64,000 nt of DNA from Nipponacmea schrenckii (GCA_030562195.1 JAUJPP010000012.1:14384001-14448000), one strand, 5' to 3'; positions 24,631-35,674 are shown, numbered from the stretch's first letter. Numbers and translations are program-made. Notes: a model not told the origin generated them from the sequence alone.

Positions 24631-26814
24631 GATAGCTTGCCAGGCAAGGTAATATACGCCCACTGGCAGCATTTATTTAAAATAAAAACTTTTCAGTAAG
24701 GTTACAATAAGTGGAATGAAATATTCAACCTTCCAACCTATTTTTTTCTAGGGTCTCTAGTTTCATTAAAAACTGTCAAGAATTGTACCTAATAACAACT
24801 CATTAAATATTTTTGGGTATTTTTATGATTTGCAATAGGGTTCACCCTTAATAATATTTTGATATTTTTAATTCTTAATAAGGCTCATCCTTGGTTGATA
24901 TTAAACAATTTCAGCGAGTTTTGTCAAAAAGGAATGTTTAGAGTGTTCACAAGCCAAAAGTTGAAAGCGTTTTTGAAAACAGGCGCAATAACTGACACTA
25001 AATATTTTTCGATTTATCTGATTTTCAATAGGGTTTATCCTTGTGAGAAAACAAATACTAAAGCCAAGTTTCATCAAAATCCATTCAAAATTGTTCTTTC
25101 TAGATTGTTTACGAGTTAAATTGAACGCGTTTTCAAAAACAAGGTCAATAACTTGTACTAAATATTTTTCGATTTTCAATAGGGTTCATCCTTGGGAGAC
25201 AACAAATACTCCAGCCAAGTTACATCAAAATCCATTAAAAATTGTTCTTTCTAGAGTGTTTACAAGCTAAAATTGAACGCGTTTTCAAAAACAAGGGCTA
25301 TAACTGACACTAAATATATTTCTATTTATTTGATTTATAATAGGGTTCATCCTTGGGTAAAAACAAATACTCAAGCCAAAGTAAATCAAAATCCATTCAG
25401 AATAGTTCTTTCTAGAGTGTTTACAAGCTAAAATTGAATGCGTTTTCAAAAACAAGGGCAGTAACTCATACTAAAAATTTTTTCGATTTCGCTGATTTTC
25501 AATAGGGTTCATCCTTGAGTTATAACACACTCTCACACCAAGTTTCATAGAAATCCATCAAGAATTGTGCCATGTAGAGTGTTTACGAGACAAAAATTGA
25601 ACGCGTTTAAAAGAACAAGGGCAATAATTCATATTAGATATATTTTGATATTTTTAATTTTCAATTAGGCTCATCCCTTGCGATATCCAACAATTTCAGT
25701 GAGTTTTGTCAACATTGGTCATGAATTGTACCTTCTAGAGTGTTTATTAGCCAAAAAGTTAAACCCGTTTTCAAACACAAGGGCAATAACTGACACTAAA
25801 TATATTTCGATTTATTTGATTTTCAATAAGGTTCATCGTTGGGTAAAAACAAATACTCAAGCCAAGTTTTATCAAAATCCATTAAGAATTATTCTTTCTA
25901 GATTGCTTACAAGCTAAAATTGAACGCGTTTTCAAACACAAGGGCAATAACTGATACTAAATATTTTTCGATTTAACTGAATTTCAATAGGGTTCATCCT
26001 TAGGTGATTACAAATACTCATGCCAAATTATGTCAAAATCGCTCAAGAATTGTGACTTGTAGAGTGTTTACAAGGCAAAAATCCAACACATTTTATAGAA
26101 CAAGGGCAATAATTCCTATTAAATATAGTTCGATATGTGCTATTTTCAAAAGGGTTCATTCTTGGGTGATATTAAACAATTTCAGCAAGTTTCGTCAAAA
26201 TCGGTCAATAACTGTGCTTTGTAGAGTGTTTACAAGCTAAAAATTGAACGCGTTTTCAAAAACAAGGGCAATAACTGATATTAAATTTTTTTTCGATTTT
26301 ACTGGTTTTCAATAGGTTTCATCCTTGGGTGATAACAAATACTCAAGCCAAGTTTCATCAAAATCCATTAAGAATTGTTCTCTCAAGAGTGTTTACAAGC
26401 TAAAATTGAACGCGTTTTCAAGAACAAGGGCAATAACTCATACTAAATGTTTTTCGATTTCGCTGATTTTCGATAGGGTTTATCCTTGAGTTATAACATA
26501 CTCTCACACCAAGTTTCATCAAAATCGGTCAAGAATTGCACGTTGTAGAGTGTTTACGAGCCATTCAAGAACAAGGGCACAAACTCATACTAATTTTTTT
26601 CCGATTTCGCTGATTTTCAATAGGGTTCATCCTTGCGTGATCATAAACACTCATATTAAGTTTCATCTAAATCCGTCAAGAATTACACCGTGTAGAGTGT
26701 TTACGAGCAATTGTGGACGGACGGACGGACCGACGGACGGACGGACGGACGGACGGACGGACGGACGGATGTGGGTGACGACAATATACGCCCCCCATTT
26801 CATGTGGGCGTATA
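24631..26814 (+). mobile_element. Helentron/pearl-like element 4, nested in element 3
   Basis: It starts 'gatagcttgccaggcaaggt' directly after 'atttgataaa' and ends 'catgtgggcgtata' directly before 'aaaactgtagcc'. The neighbouring core repeats of element 3 read 'gataaaaactgtagcc', so the empty site is visible and only A residues are shared. Its core repeats differ from those of elements 1-3: a unit of about 150-160 bp with 'aatagggttcatccttgg' and 'ttgaacgcgttttcaaaaac'. A (GGAC)n microsatellite at 26713-26768 precedes the terminal palindrome. Short frames inside are not genes. Confidence 0.82.
26713..26768. repeat. (GGAC)n microsatellite in the element 4 tail
   Basis: About 14 copies of GGAC with one interruption, immediately upstream of the terminal palindrome. 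The same position in element 3 (27333-27372) also holds a GGAC run. Elements 2 and 5 have only short degenerate 'gacggac' there. Confidence 0.93.
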
Positions 26815-27625
26815 AAAACTGTAGCCTCTATTGTGGATACAACCCAAATTTGATGCGTTTTTACTAAGTCTAGGGCAATAACTCAAAATCCGTTCATTCG
26901 ATAATTTCAATTTTCGAACTTGACCGAGTTATCATCAATATATACATGTATACCAAGTTTCATTAGGATCGGATAAAAACTATAGCATGTATTGTGGATA
27001 AAACCCAAATTTGACGCGTTTTTGCTAAGTCAAGGGCAATAACTCAAAAACCGTTCATGTGAAAATTTCCATTTTCGAACTTGACCGAGATATCAACAAT
27101 ATATACATGTATACCAAGTTTCATTAAGATCGGATATAAACTGTAGCCTCTATTATGGATACAACCCAAATTTGACGCGTTTTTACTAAGTCAAGTGCAA
27201 TAACTCAAAAACCGTTCATGCGATAATTTCCATTTTCGAACTTGACCGAGATATCATCAATATATACATGTATACCAAGTTTCATTAAGATCGGATAAAA
27301 ACTGTAGCCTCTATTGTGGATGCAACAAATGTGGACCGACGGACGGACGGACGGACGGACGGACGGACGGACAGGGGCGACGGCAATATACGTCCACATT
27401 TCCATGTGGGCGTATAAAAACCGTTCATTGAAAAATCGTCAAATTCGAACTTGTCCGCCGTCTATCAATTCTAAAGCTCACACCAAGTTTCATTCAAATC
27501 GATTGAACATTGTGGTTTCTATTGTGTCTACAACAAATATAGAGACAGGGGCAATAACTAAAAAAAAGTTCATCAAAAAATCGTCAAAATCGAACTTGAC
27601 CGCCGTTTTACCATACCAAGTTTCA

Positions 27626-28099
27626 TTAAAGGGATAATAGGCGTTAGAACGAACATAAAATTTTAAGTTCACTCAAATTTGGACAATAACAGTATATATC
27701 CATCAGTGGACTTACCTATACATCAAAATCCCTCTAAAATCCGATAAATCCCCAAAATAAAGTAGTTAATCATAAAACGCTTGAGCCATCCATCAAGCGA
27801 TTTTCAAATCGTGTAAATATAAAGGGAAGTAACTCTAACATGTGGGTTTTCACGCGTCCTTGACCCCTACTGTTGAATTCCACAATGATGTTTTAGCGTT
27901 GATTTACCAGACGCTTTTATTCTCAAACTGAATGGAATCGTCGCTGGCTCACTTTTTTTTAAAATCCCGAATATATTTTTATTGTGGCTTTTTAAAATTT
28001 GGTAAAGTGTGGGATGCATACTTATTTAACTAATAGTCAATATGAAACACAAATATAAACCGAATGACGAGTGTATTCTAACGCCTATTATCCCTTTAA
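27626..28099. mobile_element. MITE A with perfect 20-bp inverted repeats and TTAA flanks
   Basis: The ends are 'agggataataggcgttagaa' (from 27630) and its exact reverse complement (to 28095), flanked on both sides by TTAA. Removing the element and one TTAA gives 'accaagtttcattaagatc', the normal repeat phrase of the surrounding element, so the empty site is known. The flank fits a TTAA (piggyBac-like) duplication; TA with AAGGG ends is equally compatible. The 466-bp interior has no coding frame. Confidence 0.88.
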
Positions 28100-28219
28100 G
28101 ATCTATATAAAATTGTAGCTTCTATAGTGTCTACAACAAATGTTGACGGACCAACAGACTGACGGACAGACAGACAGGGGCGACGTCAATATACGTCTAC
28201 ATACTCATGTGGGCGTATA

Positions 28220-28470
28220 AAAATGTTTTTATTTTTTATATTATACTAGATTTATTTACATATCAATTTAATTGATAGATTTATTTATTTATTTCAGATA
28301 ATTAAGATGGCTGCCAGGGACATTGACCCATTCCAATCTCCCATTTATTTGTATATTTTAATAATTCATATTATATCTGATTTAGTAATAAATATATTGA
28401 TTGATTTATTTATTTATTTCAGATAATTATGATCCCAATTATTTATCAATTTATATTATATTTACATTGG
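28220..28470 (+). pseudogene. Duplicated TRIM 5' boundary (two truncated copies)
   Basis: The segment 'tttcagataattaagatggc' plus 'tgccagggacattgaccca' at about 28293-28332 nearly repeats the splice acceptor and first nine codons of the TRIM exon at 30184-30227 and then breaks off. A second copy at about 28368-28436 keeps the AT-rich intron end and 'tttcagataattatgatcc' but diverges right after. These look like tandem duplicates of the intron/exon junction and not functional exons. Confidence 0.75.
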
Positions 28471-30125
28471 GGAACGGTAACTTGGTCACAAGAAATTTGG
28501 TCACCGGAAATATGGTCACAGTAATATGGGCACAAGGTATTTTGGTCACAGTAATATGGGCACAAGGTATTTTGGTCACAGTAATACAGGCCTGAGGTAT
28601 TTTGGTCACAGTAATACAGGCACAAGGAATTTTGGTCACAGTAATACGGGCACATGATATTTTGGTCACAATAATATGGGCACATGATATTTTGGTCACG
28701 ATACTAAGAGAAACAGGGTAATTTACCCCCTGTAATCGATAATCACTCTCATAGCAATTGCATGATTATCAATTGCAGCACATCTCCATCATTTACTCCC
28801 CATTCCCCCTACAACCATAGCTTGCCGCTGTCATAGCCTCTTTCTGGATCAGATTATAGGATTCTTCTGACTACTCCCGTAAGGAGTTTGATGCTATCAT
28901 TTATGGAGCTGTTTCGATAAAATACACTAGGCATTGACATTTTGACCCTCCCAGTTTGTCTAGTGGTATTTGCATCCACCTCATGAATGGAGGGTTCGTG
29001 TACAAATCTGAGATAAGTATTGCTTGGAAATGTCCCGAACCTTGTGCTTTTAGTCGCTGCTGCTGATTTCTCTCCAGCTAATATCTGCCAATTGTGAAAA
29101 ATAGCACCAACGATTTAAGTCAGCCGATATTCGCCACTAGTAAGTTCAGTTATTATTAAAATCTTAAAGAGTGAAGGAGCAAAAAACCGGAAGTGGGGAT
29201 AGCCCCTGATCGGTTCTCATAATTAAATCATTTCCATTTTTGTGTTGATTATTGGGGATTTTATAAGTTGATAACTAAATTCACTTGCATATAGGACCAG
29301 CCCTTGTATATGATGCCTGGTGTGAATAATGAATGGTCATGCATTATAACTATAGCTGAATTCTGCTGATTTTTTTTTTGCCAGCCAAGTCAGCTAGTAC
29401 AAAACTGGTAAACTAAAAAAAAAAAAAATTCAGCAGTTCATACCTCTACATGTATTGGTTAAATTGAAGGTAAGCAATTCAAGAACCTTTAAGAGATTGA
29501 TATATATTCGTAGTCAAATCTTTTAATTTGTTAGTGATTAGAAACTCCCGATATAATAATATTAGAGCAGTGAGCTAAGAATTTGTCACAAATACACAAT
29601 GAAACAGATACAAGCAAATAAAAACTAAAAAAGAATTCAAAATTGTCTACGAATCCCATGAGTCGACAATAAATCTTACGAATCGGTTACAAATCCTAAG
29701 ATTTATGGATTTGTCGCTATTTGCGAGATTCATATCCTTTATCCCTTATTACAGTGACTAAAATACCATGTGTTCGTATTACTGTGACCAAAATTCTGTA
29801 TCCGTATTAGTGTGACCAAAATACCATGTGCCCATATTATTGTGACCATATTACCTTGTGCACGTATTACTTTAAACAGAGTACCATGTGTCCATATTAC
29901 TGTGACCAAAATATTGTGTGTCCATAATAGTGTGACCAAAATACCCATGCCCGTATTACTGTGACCCAAGTACTGTGTGTCTGTATTAGTGTGATCAAAA
30001 TACCATGTGCCCGTATTACTGTTACCATATTACCTTGTGCACATAAACTGTGACCAAAGCACCATGTGTCCAAATTTCCTGTGATCAAAATACCACATGA
30101 CCAAATTTCCTGTGACCAAGTTACC
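28469..30125. mobile_element. Foldback-like element with inverted minisatellite arms
   Basis: The left arm (28476-28722) is a ~30-bp tandem repeat containing 'ggtcacagtaatatgggcac'. The right arm (29745-30125) is the same repeat inverted ('gtgcccatattactgtgacc'). The outermost 28 bp of the arms are inverted copies with one mismatch (28476-28503 and 30098-30125). TACATT flanks the element on both sides (28463-28468 and 30126-30131), a candidate target duplication. The ~1-kb interior has no convincing ORF. Short frames in the arms are periodicity artefacts. Confidence 0.75.
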
Positions 30126-30199
30126 TACATTCTTTATATTATATCCGAATTATTAATATAAATATTGATAGATCTTTTTATTGATTTCAGATAATTAAG

Positions 30200-31519
30200 A
30201 TGGCTGCCAGGGACATTAACCCATTAGAATGTAGCATTTGTTTAGAAAAATTCCAGGATCCTCGACTCATTAGTTGTCATCATTCTTTTTGTTTGACTTG
30301 TTTGGATGATTTTATCAGGAATACAGCCAGTAGTAATAAATTCAACTGCCCTGTGTGTAGGAAAGAGGTTGAGGTCCCCTCCGGTGGAGTTGATGATTTT
30401 TCAGCTAATTTTTACATCAATTCACAAGATATGGAAAAGATTTCAAAGTCACCTGCTGAAAATCCAAATTCTGAAAGTCTAAAATTTACTGATGAAGGTT
30501 TATCTGGAAATGGAATTGCTCAAGAGGTCGAGAAACATTTCTGTGAAAAGCATCCAAAGAGAGAGGTTGAATTCTTCTGTGTTGACTGCAAGATGGTAGC
30601 TTGTTCCAAATGCTGTTTCTCCACACACAAGACACATGAGCTTTTAGATTTGGAGGAGGATGACACCCGACAGACATTTTTAAAAAAATTATCACAGATC
30701 AACACCAAATTAGAAGCTGTGGTGGAACAAAATAATCAAGTGATCGAATGTGAGGATAAGAAACTGACTAAACTTTCTAAACAAGCTGAATGGGAAATAA
30801 AGAATATTGAAGAGTATGTTGAAAGGATATGTGTCACTGTACGTCAAAACGGAGAGGCTCTAGTGACAGAAATACGTAATCACATCAGTTTAAGTAAAAA
30901 AGAGCTTGAAGAGTCAACTGATAGAATCCAGTTGTGTCCTGCTTCACTCAAAATTGACATCAAAAACACATTGCAGGATGGACGTTCAGTTGTAAATTTG
31001 ATAAACACAACTCGAAAAGCAGAAGAGGTTCTATCTGCCATGGATAAAACAGTTGTGCTACCCAATATCAAAAACGCCATATTTAAAATTTCTAAATGGG
31101 ATGTATCTCAATTTAAAATAGGAAGTGTCAAATATCCGAATCAATTTGTTATCGAAAAACTAAATTTGAAGACCATTGGACCGAAGCTGGAGACTGAAAA
31201 TGTTACAATAACAAAACAATATACTTGTAACAACTTTTGTTGGAGCTTATCAATTCGTAACTTAGATTCAACCTTACGGTTTTATTTAATCCAAAATGAC
31301 ATGCCAGGTGCACGTTCAATTCTAAATGAGAAAATTCCAAAGTACACCATCACCTTAGTTAATCTAAACGACTCAGCTTGTTCCATTTCTAAAGGTCATG
31401 ATGAAGGGAAAATGTTTGGATGGAATTTTCTCAAATGGGATGAATTCATTGATTCATCTAATGGTTATATGGATACTAATCAAGATTTTTATGTGAAAAT
31501 AGAATTTCCCTCAAGTTAG
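30200..31519 (+). CDS. TRIM-type RING/B-box/coiled-coil protein with MATH-like C-terminus
   Basis: A 439-aa protein in one uninterrupted coding exon, probably an E3 ubiquitin ligase by family. The C3HC4 RING spans residues 11-53 (ligands C11, C14, C26, H28, C31, C34, C50 and C53). The B-box2 starts at about residue 113 (C-x2-H 'CEKH', then 'FFCVDC', 'CSKC' and 'THKTH'). A predicted coiled coil covers about 150-290. The last ~110 residues have MATH/TRAF-like spacing, including a tryptophan-containing 'NFCWSLSI' and 'FGWNFLKWDEF', as in TRIM37-like proteins. The ATG lies 9 nt after a good 3' splice site ('ttgatttcag', 30181-30190), so an upstream non-coding exon is expected; I could not locate it. 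The role (innate immunity or other) is not shown by the sequence. Partial 5' duplicates at 28.3-28.4 kb suggest past local duplication. Confidence 0.93.
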   Translation: MAARDINPLECSICLEKFQDPRLISCHHSFCLTCLDDFIRNTASSNKFNCPVCRKEVEVPSGGVDDFSANFYINSQDMEKISKSPAENPNSESLKFTDEGLSGNGIAQEVEKHFCEKHPKREVEFFCVDCKMVACSKCCFSTHKTHELLDLEEDDTRQTFLKKLSQINTKLEAVVEQNNQVIECEDKKLTKLSKQAEWEIKNIEEYVERICVTVRQNGEALVTEIRNHISLSKKELEESTDRIQLCPASLKIDIKNTLQDGRSVVNLINTTRKAEEVLSAMDKTVVLPNIKNAIFKISKWDVSQFKIGSVKYPNQFVIEKLNLKTIGPKLETENVTITKQYTCNNFCWSLSIRNLDSTLRFYLIQNDMPGARSILNEKIPKYTITLVNLNDSACSISKGHDEGKMFGWNFLKWDEFIDSSNGYMDTNQDFYVKIEFPSS

Positions 31520-31564
31520 GATCCCGCACTGAAGAGATGCAAAATTAGTAAAAACAAAAGTAGC

Positions 31565-32829
31565 TTAAAGGGAAACTGCGTCTTAGCATGAACATAAAAT
31601 TTAGTTCTTAAGAATGCTCAATGTATGTATATATTCATCAGTAAACTTACTTGGTGTCATAAAGTAACAGAATTCCTTAAAATCTGGAGAACTAACAAAA
31701 TTAAGTCATGTTTAAAAGATAGCTTGTCAGGTAACATAGGCCTAAGCCCACTGGCAGCATTGAATTTGAAAAATAAATTGAGCAATAACTCAAAAAACAT
31801 TCACTGAATGAATATTTAAGTCAAGGGCAAAAACTCAAAAACTGTTCATGGAAAAGCGTCAAATTTAAACTTAACCACCATTTTATCTATTTCAATAAGC
31901 TTACTCATACCAAGTTCCATCAAATCTATTTAAAAATTGTAGCTTATTTTGCACCCACAAATATTGTTGACGCAATTTTACTAAGTCAAAGGCAATAACT
32001 CAAAAACCATTCGTTAAAAAAAGTGGGAATTTCAAACTTGACTAAAGTCTCATCAATTCCAATGCTCACACCAAGTTTCATCAAAATCCTCTGAAAATTG
32101 GAGGATTTATTGCATCAAAACTAAAATTTTGACAAGATTTTACTAAGTCAAGGACAATAACTCAAAAACTGTTCATCAAACAATTGCCAAATTTGAACTT
32201 GACTGTTGTCTTATCAATTCCAATGCTCACACCAAGTTTCATCAAAATCCATTGTCTACAACAAATATAGAGGCAGGGGCAATTACTCATAAACTATTCA
32301 TTGAAAAATCGTCAAAGTTGAACCTGACCACCGCCTTATCAATTCCAATGCTCATACCAAGTTTCATTCAAATGCATTGAAAATTGTAGCTTCTATTGCA
32401 ACAGCAATAAATTTTGACGTGATGTAAATAAGTCAAGGGCAATAACTCAAAAAACGTTCATCGAAAAATCTTCAAAATCAAAATTGACTGCCGTCTTATC
32501 AATTTCAATGCTCATAAGTTTCATTAAAATCCATAGAAAATTGTAGCTTCTATAGTGTCTACAACAAATGTTGACGGACTGACAGACCGATGGACAGGGG
32601 CCACAACAATATACATCCACATATTCATGTGGGCGTATAAAAATGCTTAATCAATTTATTAAGCATTTTTCAATAATCAATCAATCTTTATGGATAAATA
32701 ACCAGTTTTTTGGATATTTTTTTATGTTATTTATGGTAGCAGGTATATTTACTGATGAATGGAACTCTATTTGGCGAAGTTTAAAATTTTCAAATTTTAT
32801 GTTTATTCTTATACATATTACCCCTTTAA
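31565..32829. mobile_element. MITE B1, split by a helentron-like element
   Basis: The left half (31565-31717) starts 'ttaaagggaaactgcgtctt', and the right half (32640-32829) ends 'attacccctttaa'. The halves share inverted segments, for example 'catcagtaaacttact' on the left and 'aggtatatttactgatga' on the right. The uninterrupted relative at 37962-38250 shows that the middle (31718-32639) is a later insertion. Flanking TTAA is present on both sides. Non-coding. Confidence 0.75.
31718..32639 (+). mobile_element. Helentron/pearl-like element 5, compact and complete
   Basis: The 5' end 'gatagcttgtcaggtaacat' is followed by 'cccactggcagcattgaatt'. About five ~160-bp core repeats follow ('caagggcaataactcaaaaa', 'accaagtttcatcaaaatcc'). 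The 3' end has 'gttgacggactgacagaccg' and the palindromic 'catattcatgtgggcgtata'. The flanks are A-runs (aaaa before, aaaatgc after). At 922 bp it is the shortest complete copy in the window and is a good reference for family structure. Confidence 0.8.
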
Positions 32830-33900
32830 ATGTGTTGTAAATAACCCTAACCCACCATACTCAAATCAAGAGAAATGTGTCTGTGGACTTGAAAGTTTCA
32901 ACTGAAACAATGTATATTTTAATAGCTTAAAAAAAAACTTTTTAGGTATTTCGACGATCAGCAAAAATGTATCGTTCGGTTTAAGTTATTGCAATGCCAT
33001 GTAATGATTTTTTTTTTTAATTCTGCTCAAAGCGCCCAGCCAAAACTTCAAGTGCCACATTATTTCTCCCTCAAACGTCGCATGGCTAAATCATATGAAT
33101 GTGTTTTCACGCCATTTTTGTCCAACCGGAAACAACGTATGGCGCTATGACTAACCTTTGTGACTAACATTTGTGATGTTAGTTTTTAATCAGTTTTAAT
33201 TGCGTTTTTTTGTTTGTTTATTGCTTTCATCTTCTGTTTACAAGATAGCACTTACAAACATTTAAAATTTTGAACTTTGTCGCTGACTTTTTTTATTTTA
33301 ATTTATACAGTTTTGTTAACTTCTACAATTTTTTTTGATCGATCTGGAAACTTACAGATATTTAGATTGCGAACTATAATTAATTATCAAAATCTCAATA
33401 TCACTTCCGGTTTTGATATCATATGCTTTTAAAGTTGAAATTTTCACTTCCTGAATATTAAAGATATTTGAAAATATTTTCCTGCAATTATCCACACTTG
33501 TTTATCAATTGATTTTAGAATAAAAATATCTGAGCCGGAAGTTACGGATCAACTGCCATACTGATATGAAAATTTTTTTAAGTTCAAATGTGCCTTATGG
33601 TGTTGGCAATTGCAAATTTGAGCTCCATAATATTCTGAGGTTGTCGAGTACGTTCATAATTGTCAGCAATTCCTATTTATGACATTTTTGATACCGTAAG
33701 ACAAAGAAGGAAAAAACCAGTTTGGAAGAAGAATCTCAGAAATTTACATTCGTCCAATATTGTGCCCCAATCTCTCAATTTCCTAAGACCTGTCCCCAGA
33801 GCTTCCTGTCCCCAGATTTTTTTCCTGACCTCTTCACATAAACCGTACATGTATCTAAAAAGATATTTTGCTCTCCAAATCCTGGTACTGCCTGCATTAC
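32830..33900. other. Non-coding, no feature recognised
   Basis: AT-rich sequence with no repeat family or exon that I can support. A 'tgtccccaga' duplication lies at about 33790-33815. Confidence 0.45.
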
Positions 33901-35590
33901 ATGTTTGTACATTGAAATATTGTACATTGAATTATTGTTCATTGAAACATTGTACATTGAATTATTGTTCATTGAAACATTGTACATTGAATTATTGTTC
34001 ATTGAAACATTGTACATTGAATTATTGTTCATTAAAATATTGTACAATGAATTATTGTTCATTTAAAAATTTTGTACATTGAATTATTGTTCATTGAAAC
34101 ACTGTACATTGAATTATTGTTCATTTAAATATTGTACAATGAATTATTGTTCATTGAAACACTGTACATTGAATTATTGTTCATTTAAATATTGTACATT
34201 GAATTATTGTTCATTGAAACACTGTACATTGAATTATTGTTCACGTAAATATTGTACAATTTATGATTGTTCATTGAAACACTGTACATTGAATTATTGT
34301 TCATTGAAACACTGTACATTGAATTATTGTTCATTGAAAAACTGTACATTATATTATTGTACATTTAAATATTGTACAATGAATTATTGTTCATTTAAAT
34401 ATTGTACAATGAATTATTGTTCATTTAAATATTGTACAATGAATTATTGTTCATTTAAATATTGTACATTGAATTATTGTACAATTAAATATTGTACTTT
34501 GAATTATTGTTCATTAAACTATTGTACAATGAATTATTGTTCATTTAAATATTGTACATTGAATTATTGTTCATTTAAATATTGTACATTGAATTATTGT
34601 TCATTGAAACATTGTACATTGAATTATTGTTCATTGAAACACTGTACATTGAATTATTGTTCATTTAAAAATTGCACAATGAATTATTGTTCATTTAAAT
34701 ATTGTACAATGAATTATTGTTCATTTAAATATTGTACATTGAATTATTGTTCATCTAAATATTGTACATTGAATTATTGTTCATTTAAATATTGTACATT
34801 GAAACATTGTACATTGAAACATTGTACATTGAATTATTGTTCATTTAAATATTGTACAATGAATTATTGTTCATTTAAATATTGTACATTGAATTATTGT
34901 TCATTGAAACATTGCACATTGAATTATTGTACATTGAATTATTGTTCATTTAAATATTGTAAATTGAATTATTGTTCATCTAAATATTGTACATTGAATT
35001 ATTGTTCATTGAAACACTGTACATTGAATTATTGTTCATTTAAAAATTGCACAATGAATTATTGTTCATTTAAATATTGTACATTGAATTATTGTTCATT
35101 TAAATATTGTACATTGAATTATTGTTCATCTAAATATTGTACATTGAATTATTGTTCATTGAAACATTGTACATTCAAACATTGTACATTGAAACATTGT
35201 ACATTGAATTATTGTTCACTGAAATATTGTACAATGAATTATTGATCATTGAATTATTGTTCATTGAAACGTTGTTCATTGAAACACTGTACATTGAATT
35301 ATTGTTCATTTAAATATTGTACATTGAATTATTGTTCATTTAAATATTGTACATTGAATTATTGTTCATTTAAATATTGTACATTGAATTATTGTTCATT
35401 GAAACATTGTACATTGAATTATTGTTCATTGAAACACTGTACATTGAATTATTATTCATTTAAAAATTGTACAATGATTATTGTTCATTAAATTATTGTT
35501 CATTGAATTATTGTTCATGTAAATATTGTACATTAAATTATTGTACATTGAATTATTGTACATTTAAATATTGTACATAAATGATAAATT
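33901..35590. repeat. 15/30-bp minisatellite
   Basis: Two alternating 15-mers, 'tgtacattgaattat' and 'tgttcattgaaacat' or 'tgttcatttaaatat', form a ~30-bp unit repeated for about 1.7 kb. Because the period is a multiple of three, long frames stay open on both strands: 33660-34082, 34079-35245 and 35249-35491 on +, and 33775-34062 on -. They encode only a Cys/Tyr/Asn-rich decamer repeat. There is no start context or complexity to support a real protein. Confidence 0.97.
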
Positions 35591-35674
35591 GAAATATTGG
35601 ACAATTGTAAATTTAAATATTGTATATTTATATTGTGCATTTCTTTTGCGGCCATATACTTGATTGCCGGAACA

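Larger units (their letters stand above)
21895..27416 (+). mobile_element. Helentron/pearl-like element 3, nested in element 2
   Basis: The 5' terminus 'gatagcttgccaggcaaggt' begins directly after 'aataactaaa', and the 3' terminus 'ccatgtgggcgtata' is followed directly by 'aaaaccgttcattg'. Joining the flanks restores the normal core-repeat phrase 'aataactcaaaaaccgttc' of element 2. The core repeats of element 3 have a 161-bp period ('accaagtttcattaagatcg' at 22580, 22740, 22901 and 23062). It contains a tandem SINE array and element 4. A GGAC microsatellite (27333-27372) precedes the 3' end. Confidence 0.78.
21162..28219 (+). mobile_element. Helentron/pearl-like element 2 (outermost host of a nest)
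   Basis: The 5' end is 'ggtagcttgccaggcaagtc' (21162), and the 3' end is the palindromic 'tcatgtgggcgtata' preceded by 'caatatacgtc' (ends 28219). Its own core repeats occupy 21183-21894 and 27417-27625, plus the tail 28100-28219. The rest of the span is later insertions: element 3 (21895-27416) and a MITE (27626-28099). An A-run follows the 3' end. Classification is by structure only; no Rep/helicase sequence is present. Confidence 0.7.

Noticed and set aside
28476..28722. Clustered nuclear-receptor half-sites (ggtca) in the repeat units
   Set aside because: The motif is short, fixed by the repeat unit, lacks paired spacing and is not independently conserved here.
28476..30125. CRISPR-like array of ~30-bp repeats
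   Set aside because: Units are contiguous without unique spacers, are imperfect and occur in inverted arms. The context is eukaryotic.
34079..35245. 388-codon open frame encoding a Cys/Asn/Tyr repeat protein
   Set aside because: It is the translation of a 15/30-bp minisatellite. Frames on both strands stay open because the period is divisible by three, and there is no start, splice or complexity support.
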